NCBI GenBank assembly: GCA_028281235.1
Contig: JANQKG010000010.1
Coordinates: forward strand, 62,001-126,000
Direction: 5' to 3'
Source of the DNA: Afifellaceae bacterium
GTDB lineage: Bacteria; Pseudomonadota; Alphaproteobacteria; Rhizobiales; Afifellaceae
DNA length: 64,000 nucleotides
The notes below the pieces were generated by a model. That model was given only the letters and a program-made list of their open reading frames with translations. It was not told the DNA's origin and did no database searches. Each line of letters begins with the position of its first letter. Within the stretch, counting starts at the first letter, position 1. This document shows positions 53,257 to 60,690 of the stretch, in pieces. The position numbers and the translations under genes are program-made.

Positions 53257-53274
53257 TGTCAACCAAAGATGACA
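53257..53274. promoter_or_regulatory. PpsR/CrtJ-type box at the crtI start
   Basis: TGT-N12-ACA (TGTCAACCAAAGATGACA, with TGTCA/TGACA palindromic ends). The box runs across the first possible ATG of crtI (53269), so bound PpsR would block either transcription or the first start. It suggests that crtI has its own promoter in addition to read-through from bchIDO. Confidence 0.65.
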
Positions 53275-54798
53275 GTGCATATGCCGCCGCCCGCTGCCGG
53301 TCCACTGACCGACACCAAGCCCGCCGCGATCGTGATCGGCGCCGGCTTTGGCGGATTGGCGGCAGCCATCCGCCTCGGCGCGCGCGGCTATCGCGTCACA
53401 CTCCTGGAGCGCAACGATCAGCCGGGCGGCCGCGCCGCGGTCTTCCATCAGGACGGCTTCGCCTTCGACGCCGGCCCGACAATCATCACACTGCCGTTTC
53501 TGTTTGAGGAGCTTTGGGACCTGTGCGGCCGGCGCATGGCGGACGACGTGACGCTGACGCCGCTCGACCCGTGCTACGCCGTCCGCTTCGCCGATGGCGA
53601 GATCTTTCGCTGTTTTGTCGACGACGCTGCGATCCGCGCTGAGATCGCCCGCTTCAACCCGTCCGATGTAGCCGGCTTTGAGAAGCTCCTCGCTGAAAGC
53701 GAAGCCTGTTTCCGCACCGGCTTTGAAGGGATGGTGGATCAGCCGTTCCTCAGCCTGTGGGACATGGCAAAGGCGCTCCCAGATCTCATCCGCCGCCGCG
53801 CCGACCGATCCGTCTACGCTTTGGTTGCACGGCACATTCGCGACGAGCGTCTGCGCATGGCGCTCAGTTTTCACCCGCTCTTCATCGGCGGCAATCCTCT
53901 GCGCACCAGCGCTATCCTCAGCCTGATCTCATACTTGGAACGGCAATGGGGCGTTCATTACGTCATGGGCGGCACCGGCGCCCTGGTGAAGGGCCTCGTT
54001 GACCTGATCGAAGGGCAGGGCGGTGTGGTGCGCCTCAACAGCGATGTTGCAGAGATCCTCGTGGAGGATGGCGCCGCTACGGGTGTGAGGCTCGCCGACG
54101 GCGAGACCCTGCGCGCCGGTGTCGTTGTCTCCAACGCCGACACCGCCTGGACCTACCGCGAGTTGCTTCCCGCCCATTGCCGCAAGCGCTGGACGGATCG
54201 CCGGCTGGCGCGCGCTGCCTATTCGATGGGTCTTTTCGTCTGGTACTTCGGCACCAAGCGGCAATATCCGGACGTCGACCACCATACGATCATCATGGGG
54301 CCGCGCTATCGCGGTCTCTTGGAGGACATATTTGAGCGCAAGGTGCTGGCCGACGATTTCAGCCTCTACCTGCACCGGCCGACGGCCACCGATCCAAGCA
54401 TGGCGCCTGAAGGCCGCGACGCATTTTATGTGCTCTCGCCGGTGCCCAACCTGGACGCCGGCATCGACTGGGACGAGGCGGCGGAGCCTTACCGGCGCAA
54501 GATCGCGGCCTTTCTGGAAGCGACGCTGCTTCCCGACCTTGACGCGCAGCTCGTCACGTCACGGGTGGTGACGCCGTTCGATTTCCGCGACCGGCTGAAC
54601 GCCGTCAAAGGTGCCGCTTTCGGCTTGGAGCCGCGAATAACGCAGATCGCCTGGTTCCGGCCCCACAACGCCAGCGAGGACGTCAAGAACCTCTACGTCG
54701 TCGGCGCCGGCACGCATCCGGGCGCTGGTGTTCCCGGCGTCGTCTCTTCAGCGCGCATACTCGACAGGATTGTGCCCCATGGCGAACTGGCCGCTTGA
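53269..54798 (+). CDS. crtI: Phytoene desaturase CrtI
   Basis: This 509-residue enzyme has an N-terminal FAD/NAD site AIVIGAGFGGLAAAIRLGARG near residue 17 followed by ERNDQPGGRAAVF, and the C-terminal FAD motif VVGAGTHPGAGVPGVVSSARI. It is the bacterial-type CrtI that takes phytoene to neurosporene or lycopene. Starts at 53269 or 53281 are possible; the first is covered by the PpsR box. Its end overlaps the crtB start by 20 bases. Confidence 0.95.
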   Translation: MTVHMPPPAAGPLTDTKPAAIVIGAGFGGLAAAIRLGARGYRVTLLERNDQPGGRAAVFHQDGFAFDAGPTIITLPFLFEELWDLCGRRMADDVTLTPLDPCYAVRFADGEIFRCFVDDAAIRAEIARFNPSDVAGFEKLLAESEACFRTGFEGMVDQPFLSLWDMAKALPDLIRRRADRSVYALVARHIRDERLRMALSFHPLFIGGNPLRTSAILSLISYLERQWGVHYVMGGTGALVKGLVDLIEGQGGVVRLNSDVAEILVEDGAATGVRLADGETLRAGVVVSNADTAWTYRELLPAHCRKRWTDRRLARAAYSMGLFVWYFGTKRQYPDVDHHTIIMGPRYRGLLEDIFERKVLADDFSLYLHRPTATDPSMAPEGRDAFYVLSPVPNLDAGIDWDEAAEPYRRKIAAFLEATLLPDLDAQLVTSRVVTPFDFRDRLNAVKGAAFGLEPRITQIAWFRPHNASEDVKNLYVVGAGTHPGAGVPGVVSSARILDRIVPHGELAA

Positions 54799-55831
54799 TC
54801 CCTTCAGATTGTCGGTTGAGGAGCGCGCGCATTGCGTCGCCGCAATGCGGCGTGGCTCGACATCGTTCCATGCCGCCTCGCTGCTTCTGCCGGCCCGTAT
54901 CCGGTTGCCCGCGCGCGCGCTTTATGCGTTCTGCCGCGCCGGCGACGACACGGTCGATCTGAACACAGATGGCGATTGCGCCGCCGACCGCCTCATGGCG
55001 CGCCTGGACGATATCTATGCCGGTCAGCCGGGCGACATCACGTCCGACAGAGCCTTCGCCGCATTGGTTCGCGCATGGGCCATTCCGCACGCACTACCCG
55101 CCGCCATGATCGAAGGCTTTCAGTGGGACGAAGCGGGCCGGAATTATCGGACACTCGACGCGCTCCTGGATTATTGCGCCCGGGTGGCGGGTACTGTCGG
55201 CGTGATGATGGCGATCCTGATGGGCCGGCGCGATCCTGTTGTTCTGGCGCGCGCTGCTGATCTTGGCCTCGCCATGCAGCTCACGAACATCGCCCGCGAC
55301 GTCGGCGAGGATGCGCGGCAGGGCCGGGTCTATCTGCCGCTCGATTGGCTGGAGGTGGAGGGCCTGAGCGCGGATCGGCTTGTCGACCGGCCGTACTACA
55401 CTGCCGCGCTCGGCAATGTTGTGGCGCGGCTGTTGACGGTGGCCGACGGCTACTACGCGCGTGCCGTGACCGGCTTGGCGTCACTGCCCGCCGATTGCCG
55501 TCCGGCCATCCTGGCGGCGGCTTTGGTGTATCGGGAGATCGGCCGCGGCGTTGCGGCAAACGGCTTCAACAGTGTCGACGACCGCGCCTATACGACGGGC
55601 GCGACCAAGCTGCGGCTTGCGGCGCGTGCGGTCGGCGGCTGGGCCTTCTCCGGGCCGATCGACGAGACGCCGGCGCATGCCAGCACACTCTTTCTTGTCG
55701 AGGCCGCGGCGATGCCGACCCGCAAGCCGCTCCGCGGCTTCGACGCGAAGGTCGACCGCGCCATGGAACTGCTGACGCTGCTCGGCACGCGCGAACGCGA
55801 ATGGACAGCAGAAGCGCGAAGCGGATCGTGA
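54779..55831 (+). CDS. crtB: Phytoene synthase CrtB
   Basis: The 350-residue protein starts at the ATG at 54779, inside the end of crtI. Both Asp-rich substrate motifs are present: CRAGDDTVDLN near residue 53 and TNIARDVGEDARQGRVYLP near residue 173. It joins two geranylgeranyl diphosphates to phytoene, the first committed carotenoid step. The stop is followed after one base by the start of a small membrane ORF. Confidence 0.95.
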   Translation: MANWPLDPFRLSVEERAHCVAAMRRGSTSFHAASLLLPARIRLPARALYAFCRAGDDTVDLNTDGDCAADRLMARLDDIYAGQPGDITSDRAFAALVRAWAIPHALPAAMIEGFQWDEAGRNYRTLDALLDYCARVAGTVGVMMAILMGRRDPVVLARAADLGLAMQLTNIARDVGEDARQGRVYLPLDWLEVEGLSADRLVDRPYYTAALGNVVARLLTVADGYYARAVTGLASLPADCRPAILAAALVYREIGRGVAANGFNSVDDRAYTTGATKLRLAARAVGGWAFSGPIDETPAHASTLFLVEAAAMPTRKPLRGFDAKVDRAMELLTLLGTREREWTAEARSGS

Positions 55832-55832
55832 G

Positions 55833-55991
55833 ATGCCTGAGGCTTATTTCGGGCTGGTCGAGGTCGCATTGTTCTACGCAGCGGCGCTTGGCTTTTGCGC
55901 CTGGCAGCTGGTGCAGCTGAGACGCGACACCGGCCATGACAAAGAGAAGCCGGGTAGGGAGGAGCGCGGCCCGACTCCGTCAAGACGCTGA
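55833..55991 (+). CDS. 52-residue single-helix membrane protein after crtB
   Basis: The ATG lies one base after the crtB stop (TGAGATG), and the ORF of 53 codons ends 6 bases before the convergent crtC stop. It encodes one membrane helix (VEVALFYAAALGFCAWQLVQL, broken here only by naming) followed by a charged Arg/Lys/Glu tail. Small membrane ORFs at this place occur in other alphaproteobacterial photosynthesis clusters to my knowledge, but I know no assigned function. The coupling to crtB and fit into a tight convergent gap argue that it is real. Confidence 0.6.
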   Translation: MPEAYFGLVEVALFYAAALGFCAWQLVQLRRDTGHDKEKPGREERGPTPSRR

Positions 55992-55997
55992 ACAAGC

Positions 55998-56945
55998 TCA
56001 GCGGCCCGTCCAGCGCGGCATGCGAAACGGCAGCATCATCTTCACGATCGGCGATGCGAAGCGGCGACCGGAGAAGCTCTCATGCATGAAGCGCGCCGTT
56101 TCGCCCAAGATGTGCGTTTCAATGATTGAGCGATTGTAGAACGGGCTGTCCTCCAGTGTCCGCACGAGGACCGGTTTATGGCCGGCAGCGCAGGGCACGC
56201 CACGCGCCACGCCCCAGAACCCTGGCGTCATGCTCATGGAGTCCGGCGGCGTGAACCGTTCGTCGCTGCCCTCTGCACCAAAGCGCAGGCCAAGCCGCTG
56301 TCGCGATCCATCGCGGCGCTGGCTGTCATAGACGATCGCCGCGGAGCCGTCGGCAAGCCGTGCGCGCGCCCAATCCCAATGCACGAACCCGTCCTCAAGC
56401 GGCTCGGTTCCCCAATTGCTGTCGAAATAGCCGTGGCCGGACCACTGAAACCCGCTGGGCTCGGTGAAGGATGCTTGGATCCGCGCAAGCGGCGCGATCG
56501 GATACCAGATGTGACGATCACCGGTCCCGATCGCCGTGACGGCATCGGTGATGATCTCCGGCGTCAACCGCACGGTGCCGCGCAGCCGCCGCGGCAGCCA
56601 TTCGGCGGGCGGGCGCGGCACGGCGATCTCGTCGATTTTGATCGCAAGATTGTCGCCGTCCCATTCCATCGCGCTGTCGCCAATACGCACGAATCGCGGA
56701 CTGCGGCGGAGCGTACGTCTGCCGCGCTCCGTCATGGCCCAGCGATTGCCGCGCGGCGCGTAGAGCGCGACGTTCATCACCACATGGTTTTCAGGATCGC
56801 GCCGACCGGACCAGGCGTAATAGGGGGAGAAGACGGAGCCGACGAAGGCGATGATCGACAGGCCGAACTGCCCGCAATCGCTCAGGCCGTCGACATACCA
56901 CCAACGATAGCCGCCGGGCGGAACCGTGGCTTCGAAGTCCGGTCC
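55998..56945 (-). CDS. crtC: Carotenoid 1,2-hydratase CrtC (start uncertain)
   Basis: The region with CrtC similarity runs from about 56945 (GPDFEATVPPGGYRWWYVDG) to the stop and holds the conserved AFVGSVFSPYYAW, GTGDRHIWYPIAPLARI, GHGYFDSNWG and SIIETHILGETARFMHES. CrtC hydrates the ends of acyclic carotenoids on the way to spirilloxanthin. The frame has no ATG, GTG or TTG within 95 codons upstream of the conserved part; the first Met (57230) would overlap crtD by 349 bases and gives an unlikely Gly/Arg-rich leader, and a CTG lies at 57083. The coordinate given is the start of homology, not a start codon. Confidence 0.85.
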   Translation of the reverse strand, partial: GPDFEATVPPGGYRWWYVDGLSDCGQFGLSIIAFVGSVFSPYYAWSGRRDPENHVVMNVALYAPRGNRWAMTERGRRTLRRSPRFVRIGDSAMEWDGDNLAIKIDEIAVPRPPAEWLPRRLRGTVRLTPEIITDAVTAIGTGDRHIWYPIAPLARIQASFTEPSGFQWSGHGYFDSNWGTEPLEDGFVHWDWARARLADGSAAIVYDSQRRDGSRQRLGLRFGAEGSDERFTPPDSMSMTPGFWGVARGVPCAAGHKPVLVRTLEDSPFYNRSIIETHILGETARFMHESFSGRRFASPIVKMMLPFRMPRWTGR

Positions 56946-58441
56946 GCTATGAGCGCCGCCGCCGCCAGTCGGCCCGACATCGCCGCCATCGGCACGCCGG
57001 GGCCGGGGTGGACGCTGCCCCCCGCCAGGTAAAGGCCGGGCACCTTTGTCCGCGCTCCCGGTCGGCGGAACGTCGCCGCCCAGCCGTGTGAGGCCCGCCC
57101 GTAAAGCGCGCCGCCGGTGCCGGGATAGAGGCGGCTGAAATCGCCGGGCGTGGTCGCCACCGCGTCCATCCTCTCCGCGTCGAGCATCAGCCCGCAGCTT
57201 TTCAGTTGCGCGATGGTCTTCTCCATCCATTGCTTCGTCTCACCGGTTGAATAGCGCCTTTCGTCGCCGTCGGCGGGCGCGTTGATCAGGATCAGCAATC
57301 GTTCGCGGCCGTCGCTTGCAGCTTTGTGATTGAGACGGCCGGCATCGTCGCGGTCTTGCGCACAGACGTAGACCGTCGGCTTCTCCGGGGCCCGCCTGTC
57401 TTTGAATATGGCGTCGAACTCCGCAGGATAGTCGTCGGAGAAGAAGACATTGTGCCGGGTCAACGCCACCCCGCTCGTCCTCGCCACGGCCGACCAGGTC
57501 AGCGCCGAGAGTGAACGCTCAGGCGCCGGAACCTCGGAGACGCCGACATCGAGGCTGCCGAAACCGCCGGAAGCGAGCGCCGAGACGTCACCGCAATAGA
57601 TGACGGCATCTGCGTCGATGGTTTCGCCTGAGCTGAGCGTTACGCCACGAACACCTGACCCATCGCCAAGGATGTCCGCAACGTCCGCGCCGTAGCGCAT
57701 TTCGACCGCGCGTGCAGCGGCAAGATCGGCCAGCGCGCATGCCAAGGCGTGCATGCCGCCTTCGACCAGCCACACGCCGGCCTGCTCGACATGGGCGACC
57801 AGCATCAGCGTTGCCGGCGCGTCAAACGGCGACGAGCCGCAATAGGTCGCGTAGCGACCGAAGAGCTGCCGCAGGCGCGGATCGGAAAAATAGTCGCCGA
57901 GCGCCGCCCACAACGTGGAGAACGGCCTGAGCTGCGACATGCGATCGAAGCGCCATGGCCCGATCCGACGTGCGAGCGAGATCGGATTGGGCCGCTCCGC
58001 GGCAATAAACGTCGATTGCAACGTCTCAAACATTGCCGCGCTGTCGACGCAGAACCGCCGGTAGCCGTCGGCATTCTGCCGGTCTGAAAATGACTCAATA
58101 GCCTCAGCGCTTGCTTCGATATCGGCGAAAAGGTCGAGCGCTGCGCCGTCCGGCCAGAGATGGCGGGCGAGGCAGCTCGCACGGCTGAGTTGCACAAGAT
58201 CGTCGAGCCGAGCGCCGATCGGCGCCAGTAATGCGTCGAACACGTCGCGCATGGTGAAAACGGTCGGGCCGGAATCGATCGGCAGGCCGGCCACGCTGAT
58301 CTGCCTCACCTTACCGCCCGGCGCCTCGGCCTTGTCCAGGAGGACGATGTCGCCGCCGGCGGCGCTCAGAGCAATCGCGGCGCTGAGCCCCGCCATCCCG
58401 GCGCCGACAATGACGACCCGGCCATGCGCGGCCTCAATCAA
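56882..58441 (-). CDS. crtD: Methoxyneurosporene (hydroxyneurosporene) desaturase CrtD
   Basis: The 519-residue FAD-dependent desaturase/oxidase of the CrtI superfamily has an N-terminal VVIVGAGMAGLSAAIALSAA near residue 9, the GGKVRQI motif and C-terminal LYLAGGSVHPGPGVPMAAMSG. CrtD adds the 3,4-double bond after CrtC hydration and is required for spirilloxanthin or spheroidene. The only start codon available is TTG at 58441; an 11-codon mini-ORF with a good GGAGG overlaps it in a TTGA junction. Its end overlaps crtC. Confidence 0.92.
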   Translation of the reverse strand: MIEAAHGRVVIVGAGMAGLSAAIALSAAGGDIVLLDKAEAPGGKVRQISVAGLPIDSGPTVFTMRDVFDALLAPIGARLDDLVQLSRASCLARHLWPDGAALDLFADIEASAEAIESFSDRQNADGYRRFCVDSAAMFETLQSTFIAAERPNPISLARRIGPWRFDRMSQLRPFSTLWAALGDYFSDPRLRQLFGRYATYCGSSPFDAPATLMLVAHVEQAGVWLVEGGMHALACALADLAAARAVEMRYGADVADILGDGSGVRGVTLSSGETIDADAVIYCGDVSALASGGFGSLDVGVSEVPAPERSLSALTWSAVARTSGVALTRHNVFFSDDYPAEFDAIFKDRRAPEKPTVYVCAQDRDDAGRLNHKAASDGRERLLILINAPADGDERRYSTGETKQWMEKTIAQLKSCGLMLDAERMDAVATTPGDFSRLYPGTGGALYGRASHGWAATFRRPGARTKVPGLYLAGGSVHPGPGVPMAAMSGRLAAAALIADRTSKPRFRPAAIVGGMSTA

Positions 58442-58473
58442 GGCCGGATTTGCCCCGGCTGCCCCGGCCGCAT
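58438..58473 (-). other. Possible 11-residue leader ORF coupled to crtD
   Basis: On the minus strand, GGAGG (58484-58480) is followed after 6 bases by ATG (58473-58471) and an 11-residue frame, MRPGQPGQIRP, that ends in TGA (58440-58438), overlapping the crtD TTG by two bases. A second ATG two codons earlier is in frame. It could deliver ribosomes to the weak TTG start, or a frameshift in the data could have split the true crtD start. Confidence 0.35.
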
Positions 58474-58491
58474 TGACATCCTCCGAAAATA

Positions 58492-58509
58492 TGTCAAATT
58501 TGCTTTACA
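58492..58509. promoter_or_regulatory. PpsR/CrtJ-type box 1 between crtD and crtE
   Basis: TGT-N12-ACA (TGTCAAATTTGCTTTACA). It is the left member of a pair in the 110-base divergent gap and overlaps the -10 side (TATAGT, minus strand 58514-58509) of the candidate crtD promoter. Confidence 0.7.
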
Positions 58510-58517
58510 CTATATCG

Positions 58518-58535
58518 TGTCGCTATAAATTGACA
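58518..58535. promoter_or_regulatory. PpsR/CrtJ-type box 2 between crtD and crtE
   Basis: TGT-N12-ACA (TGTCGCTATAAATTGACA), 8 bases right of box 1. It covers the -35 (TTGTCA, minus strand 58536-58531) of the crtD promoter with a 16-base spacer to TATAGT, and a TATAAA (58524-58529) that may be the crtE -10. Cooperative binding to the pair would silence both directions. Confidence 0.7.
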
Positions 58536-58551
58536 AACGGAGGCGAGCGAG

Positions 58552-59421
58552 ATGGACCCCCTGCATCGCATCGAACGGGGATTGGATCGCGCTCTGACGT
58601 TTGCCACAGCGACCAAGCGGCCACCCCTTCTGTGCAAGGCTGTCCGCCATGCGGTTTTCGCCGGCGGCGCGCGGGTGCGGCCGCGGCTCTGTCTGGCCGT
58701 CGCGGGAGCCTGCGGCGACAAATATCCCGCCGCGTCTGACGCCGCCGCAACGGCGATTGAGCTTCTGCATTGCGCGTCGCTCGTGCATGACGATCTGCCC
58801 TGTTTCGACGATGCCGGATTACGCCGCGGCAAGCCGACCGTTCACGTCACCTTCGGCGAGCCGATCGCCGTGCTGGTCGGCGACGCGCTGATCGTTCTGG
58901 CGTTTGAGACGATCGCGCGCGAATGCGCACTGACTCCGGACCGCATCGCCCCGTTGATCGCCACGATTGGGCGCGCAGTCGGCATGCCGCACGGGATCGT
59001 GTCCGGGCAAGCCTTTGAAAGCGAACCGGAAATTCTGCTCGCCGAATATCATCGCACCAAGACTGCGGCACTGTTCACCGGCGCAACCGCCTCCGGTGCC
59101 ATCGCCGCGGGCGCCGATCCGCAGCCTTGGCTTGCCGTAGGCGAGGGGCTCGGCGCGGCCTATCAGGTGGCCGACGATCTGCGCGACAAGCTGGCCGATC
59201 TTGAGGAGACCGGGAAGCCCTGTCAGCAGGACCAGGCGAACGGCCGACCCAACGCGGTCGACGAGCTCGGCGTCGCCGGAACGATCGCTCAGCTGCGCCA
59301 GTTGGTGGACGAAGCCGTCGCCACCGTGCCCGACTGCCCTGGCGGGGACGCCTTGAAGGCGCTGATCAAAGGCGAGGCCAAACGCCTCGTTCCAAAACGG
59401 GTGGCGCAGCTGGCTGCGTAA
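58552..59421 (+). CDS. crtE: Geranylgeranyl diphosphate synthase CrtE
   Basis: This 289-residue trans-prenyltransferase has the first Asp-rich motif HDDLPCFDDAGLRRGKPTVH near residue 82 and a second, DDLRDKLADLEETGKP, with VADD near residue 207. It makes GGPP for both carotenoids and the bacteriochlorophyll tail. GGAGG lies eight bases before the ATG. It reads divergently from crtD with two PpsR boxes between, and crtF follows after 6 bases. Confidence 0.94.
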   Translation: MDPLHRIERGLDRALTFATATKRPPLLCKAVRHAVFAGGARVRPRLCLAVAGACGDKYPAASDAAATAIELLHCASLVHDDLPCFDDAGLRRGKPTVHVTFGEPIAVLVGDALIVLAFETIARECALTPDRIAPLIATIGRAVGMPHGIVSGQAFESEPEILLAEYHRTKTAALFTGATASGAIAAGADPQPWLAVGEGLGAAYQVADDLRDKLADLEETGKPCQQDQANGRPNAVDELGVAGTIAQLRQLVDEAVATVPDCPGGDALKALIKGEAKRLVPKRVAQLAA

Positions 59422-59427
59422 TCATTT

Positions 59428-60585
59428 ATGGCGCGCACTGCCGGCTCGCTGCAGATCGAGGACGACACGCAAACGCCTGCGCGGCCAAGCCTTTACGAGC
59501 AATACCGAAGCCGGCGCAATCGGCTCGTCGCGCATCCGACCTTCCAGCGCTGGGCCATCGCCTTTCCGCTCACGCGATGGGTCGCCCGCCTCCAGGCCAA
59601 CGACCTGTTCCGCCTCACGACGGGCTTTGTTCATTCCCAGATTCTCTATGCCTGCGTTGAACTTGGCGTGTTCGCCCATCTTGCGGATGCGCCCGGCACC
59701 GTCGACGAGATTGCGGCGCGCATCGGCGTGCCGGAGGAGGGGACAGCGCGGCTCCTGGAGGCGGCGGCCGCGCTCCGCCTGATCCGCTGCGACGCTGGCG
59801 GCACATGGCGGTTGGACGATCTCGGCGCGGTTGTGGCCGGCAATCCCGGCATCCGCGCGATGATCCGCCATCACGCCATGCTCTACCGCGATCTCAGCGA
59901 TCCCGTTTCGCTGCTGCGCGAGGGCGGCGGCGAAACCCATACCGAGCAGTTCTGGGCCTATGGCCGCGACGATTCCTTATCGGGTGAGCGCGCCGCCGCC
60001 TACTCGGACTTGATGGCCGCGAGCAATGACCTCATCGCCGCAGAAGTCCTTCAAAACTATGACTTTTCCAAGCACAAGATCATTCTCGACATCGGCGGGG
60101 GCAACGGGGCGTTTCTGGCCGCCATCGCGAAAGAGGTTCGCGACGCTGAATTGTGGCTGCTCGACCTTCCAGGCGTCGCGGAGCTGGCAAAGCGACGTTT
60201 TGAGGCTGATGGAATCGCTGACCGCGCCACATGCATCGGCGGCGACTTCTTCGCAGATGCGATTCCGACCGGCGCCGACTGCATCACGCTGGTTCGCGTG
60301 CTCTGCGACCACGACGATAGAGCCGCATTGGCGCTTTTGGAGAACATCCGCCGCGCCATGCGAAACGGCGACACCCTGCTCGTCGCCGAGCCGATGGCCG
60401 GCCACGACGCCGACGGCTCCGCGATTGCCGCTTATTTCAGCATGTACTTCCTGGCCATGCGGTCCGGCCGCAGCCGAACCCCGCAGCAACTCTGCGGTCT
60501 CTTGAGGACGGCCGGCTTCCGCTCATGCCGGCCCAAGCCGACCCGAATGCCGCTCTTTAGCGGGCTCATTTTAGCCCACAAGTGA
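59428..60585 (+). CDS. crtF: Carotenoid O-methyltransferase CrtF
   Basis: The 385-residue SAM-dependent O-methyltransferase has an N-terminal dimerisation domain with LTTGFVHSQILYACVELGVF and a Rossmann domain with the SAM motif IILDIGGGNGAFLAAIAKE near residue 214. VRVLCDHDD holds the catalytic-type histidine. CrtF methylates the C1 hydroxyl made by CrtC, giving the methoxy groups of spirilloxanthin or spheroidene. It lies 6 bases after crtE. Confidence 0.93.
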   Translation: MARTAGSLQIEDDTQTPARPSLYEQYRSRRNRLVAHPTFQRWAIAFPLTRWVARLQANDLFRLTTGFVHSQILYACVELGVFAHLADAPGTVDEIAARIGVPEEGTARLLEAAAALRLIRCDAGGTWRLDDLGAVVAGNPGIRAMIRHHAMLYRDLSDPVSLLREGGGETHTEQFWAYGRDDSLSGERAAAYSDLMAASNDLIAAEVLQNYDFSKHKIILDIGGGNGAFLAAIAKEVRDAELWLLDLPGVAELAKRRFEADGIADRATCIGGDFFADAIPTGADCITLVRVLCDHDDRAALALLENIRRAMRNGDTLLVAEPMAGHDADGSAIAAYFSMYFLAMRSGRSRTPQQLCGLLRTAGFRSCRPKPTRMPLFSGLILAHK

Positions 60586-60595
60586 CCGGACAATC

Positions 60596-60613
60596 TGTAA
60601 AAAAATATTGACA
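60596..60613. promoter_or_regulatory. PpsR/CrtJ-type box 1 in front of bchC
   Basis: TGT-N12-ACA (TGTAAAAAAATATTGACA). Its right end contains the TTGACA (60608-60613) -35 hexamer of the bchC promoter. Confidence 0.72.
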
Positions 60614-60635
60614 GTCTGCATTGTCAATTTACAAT
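60608..60635 (+). promoter_or_regulatory. Sigma-70-type promoter of bchCXY
   Basis: TTGACA (60608-60613), 16 bases, TACAAT (60630-60635). Both hexamers lie inside PpsR-type boxes, so bound repressor would exclude RNA polymerase. The bchC ATG is 55 bases further on. Confidence 0.68.
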
Positions 60636-60639
60636 GACA
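60622..60639. promoter_or_regulatory. PpsR/CrtJ-type box 2 in front of bchC
   Basis: TGT-N12-ACA (TGTCAATTTACAATGACA, TGTCA/TGACA ends). Exactly 8 bases separate it from box 1, the spacing reported for the paired CrtJ sites at bchC in Rhodobacter capsulatus. It covers the -10 hexamer. Confidence 0.75.
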
Positions 60640-60690
60640 TTGGGGAGAAAGCCCTAGCGGACGCGGGCCGTTAAGGGGCGCAAACAGAAG

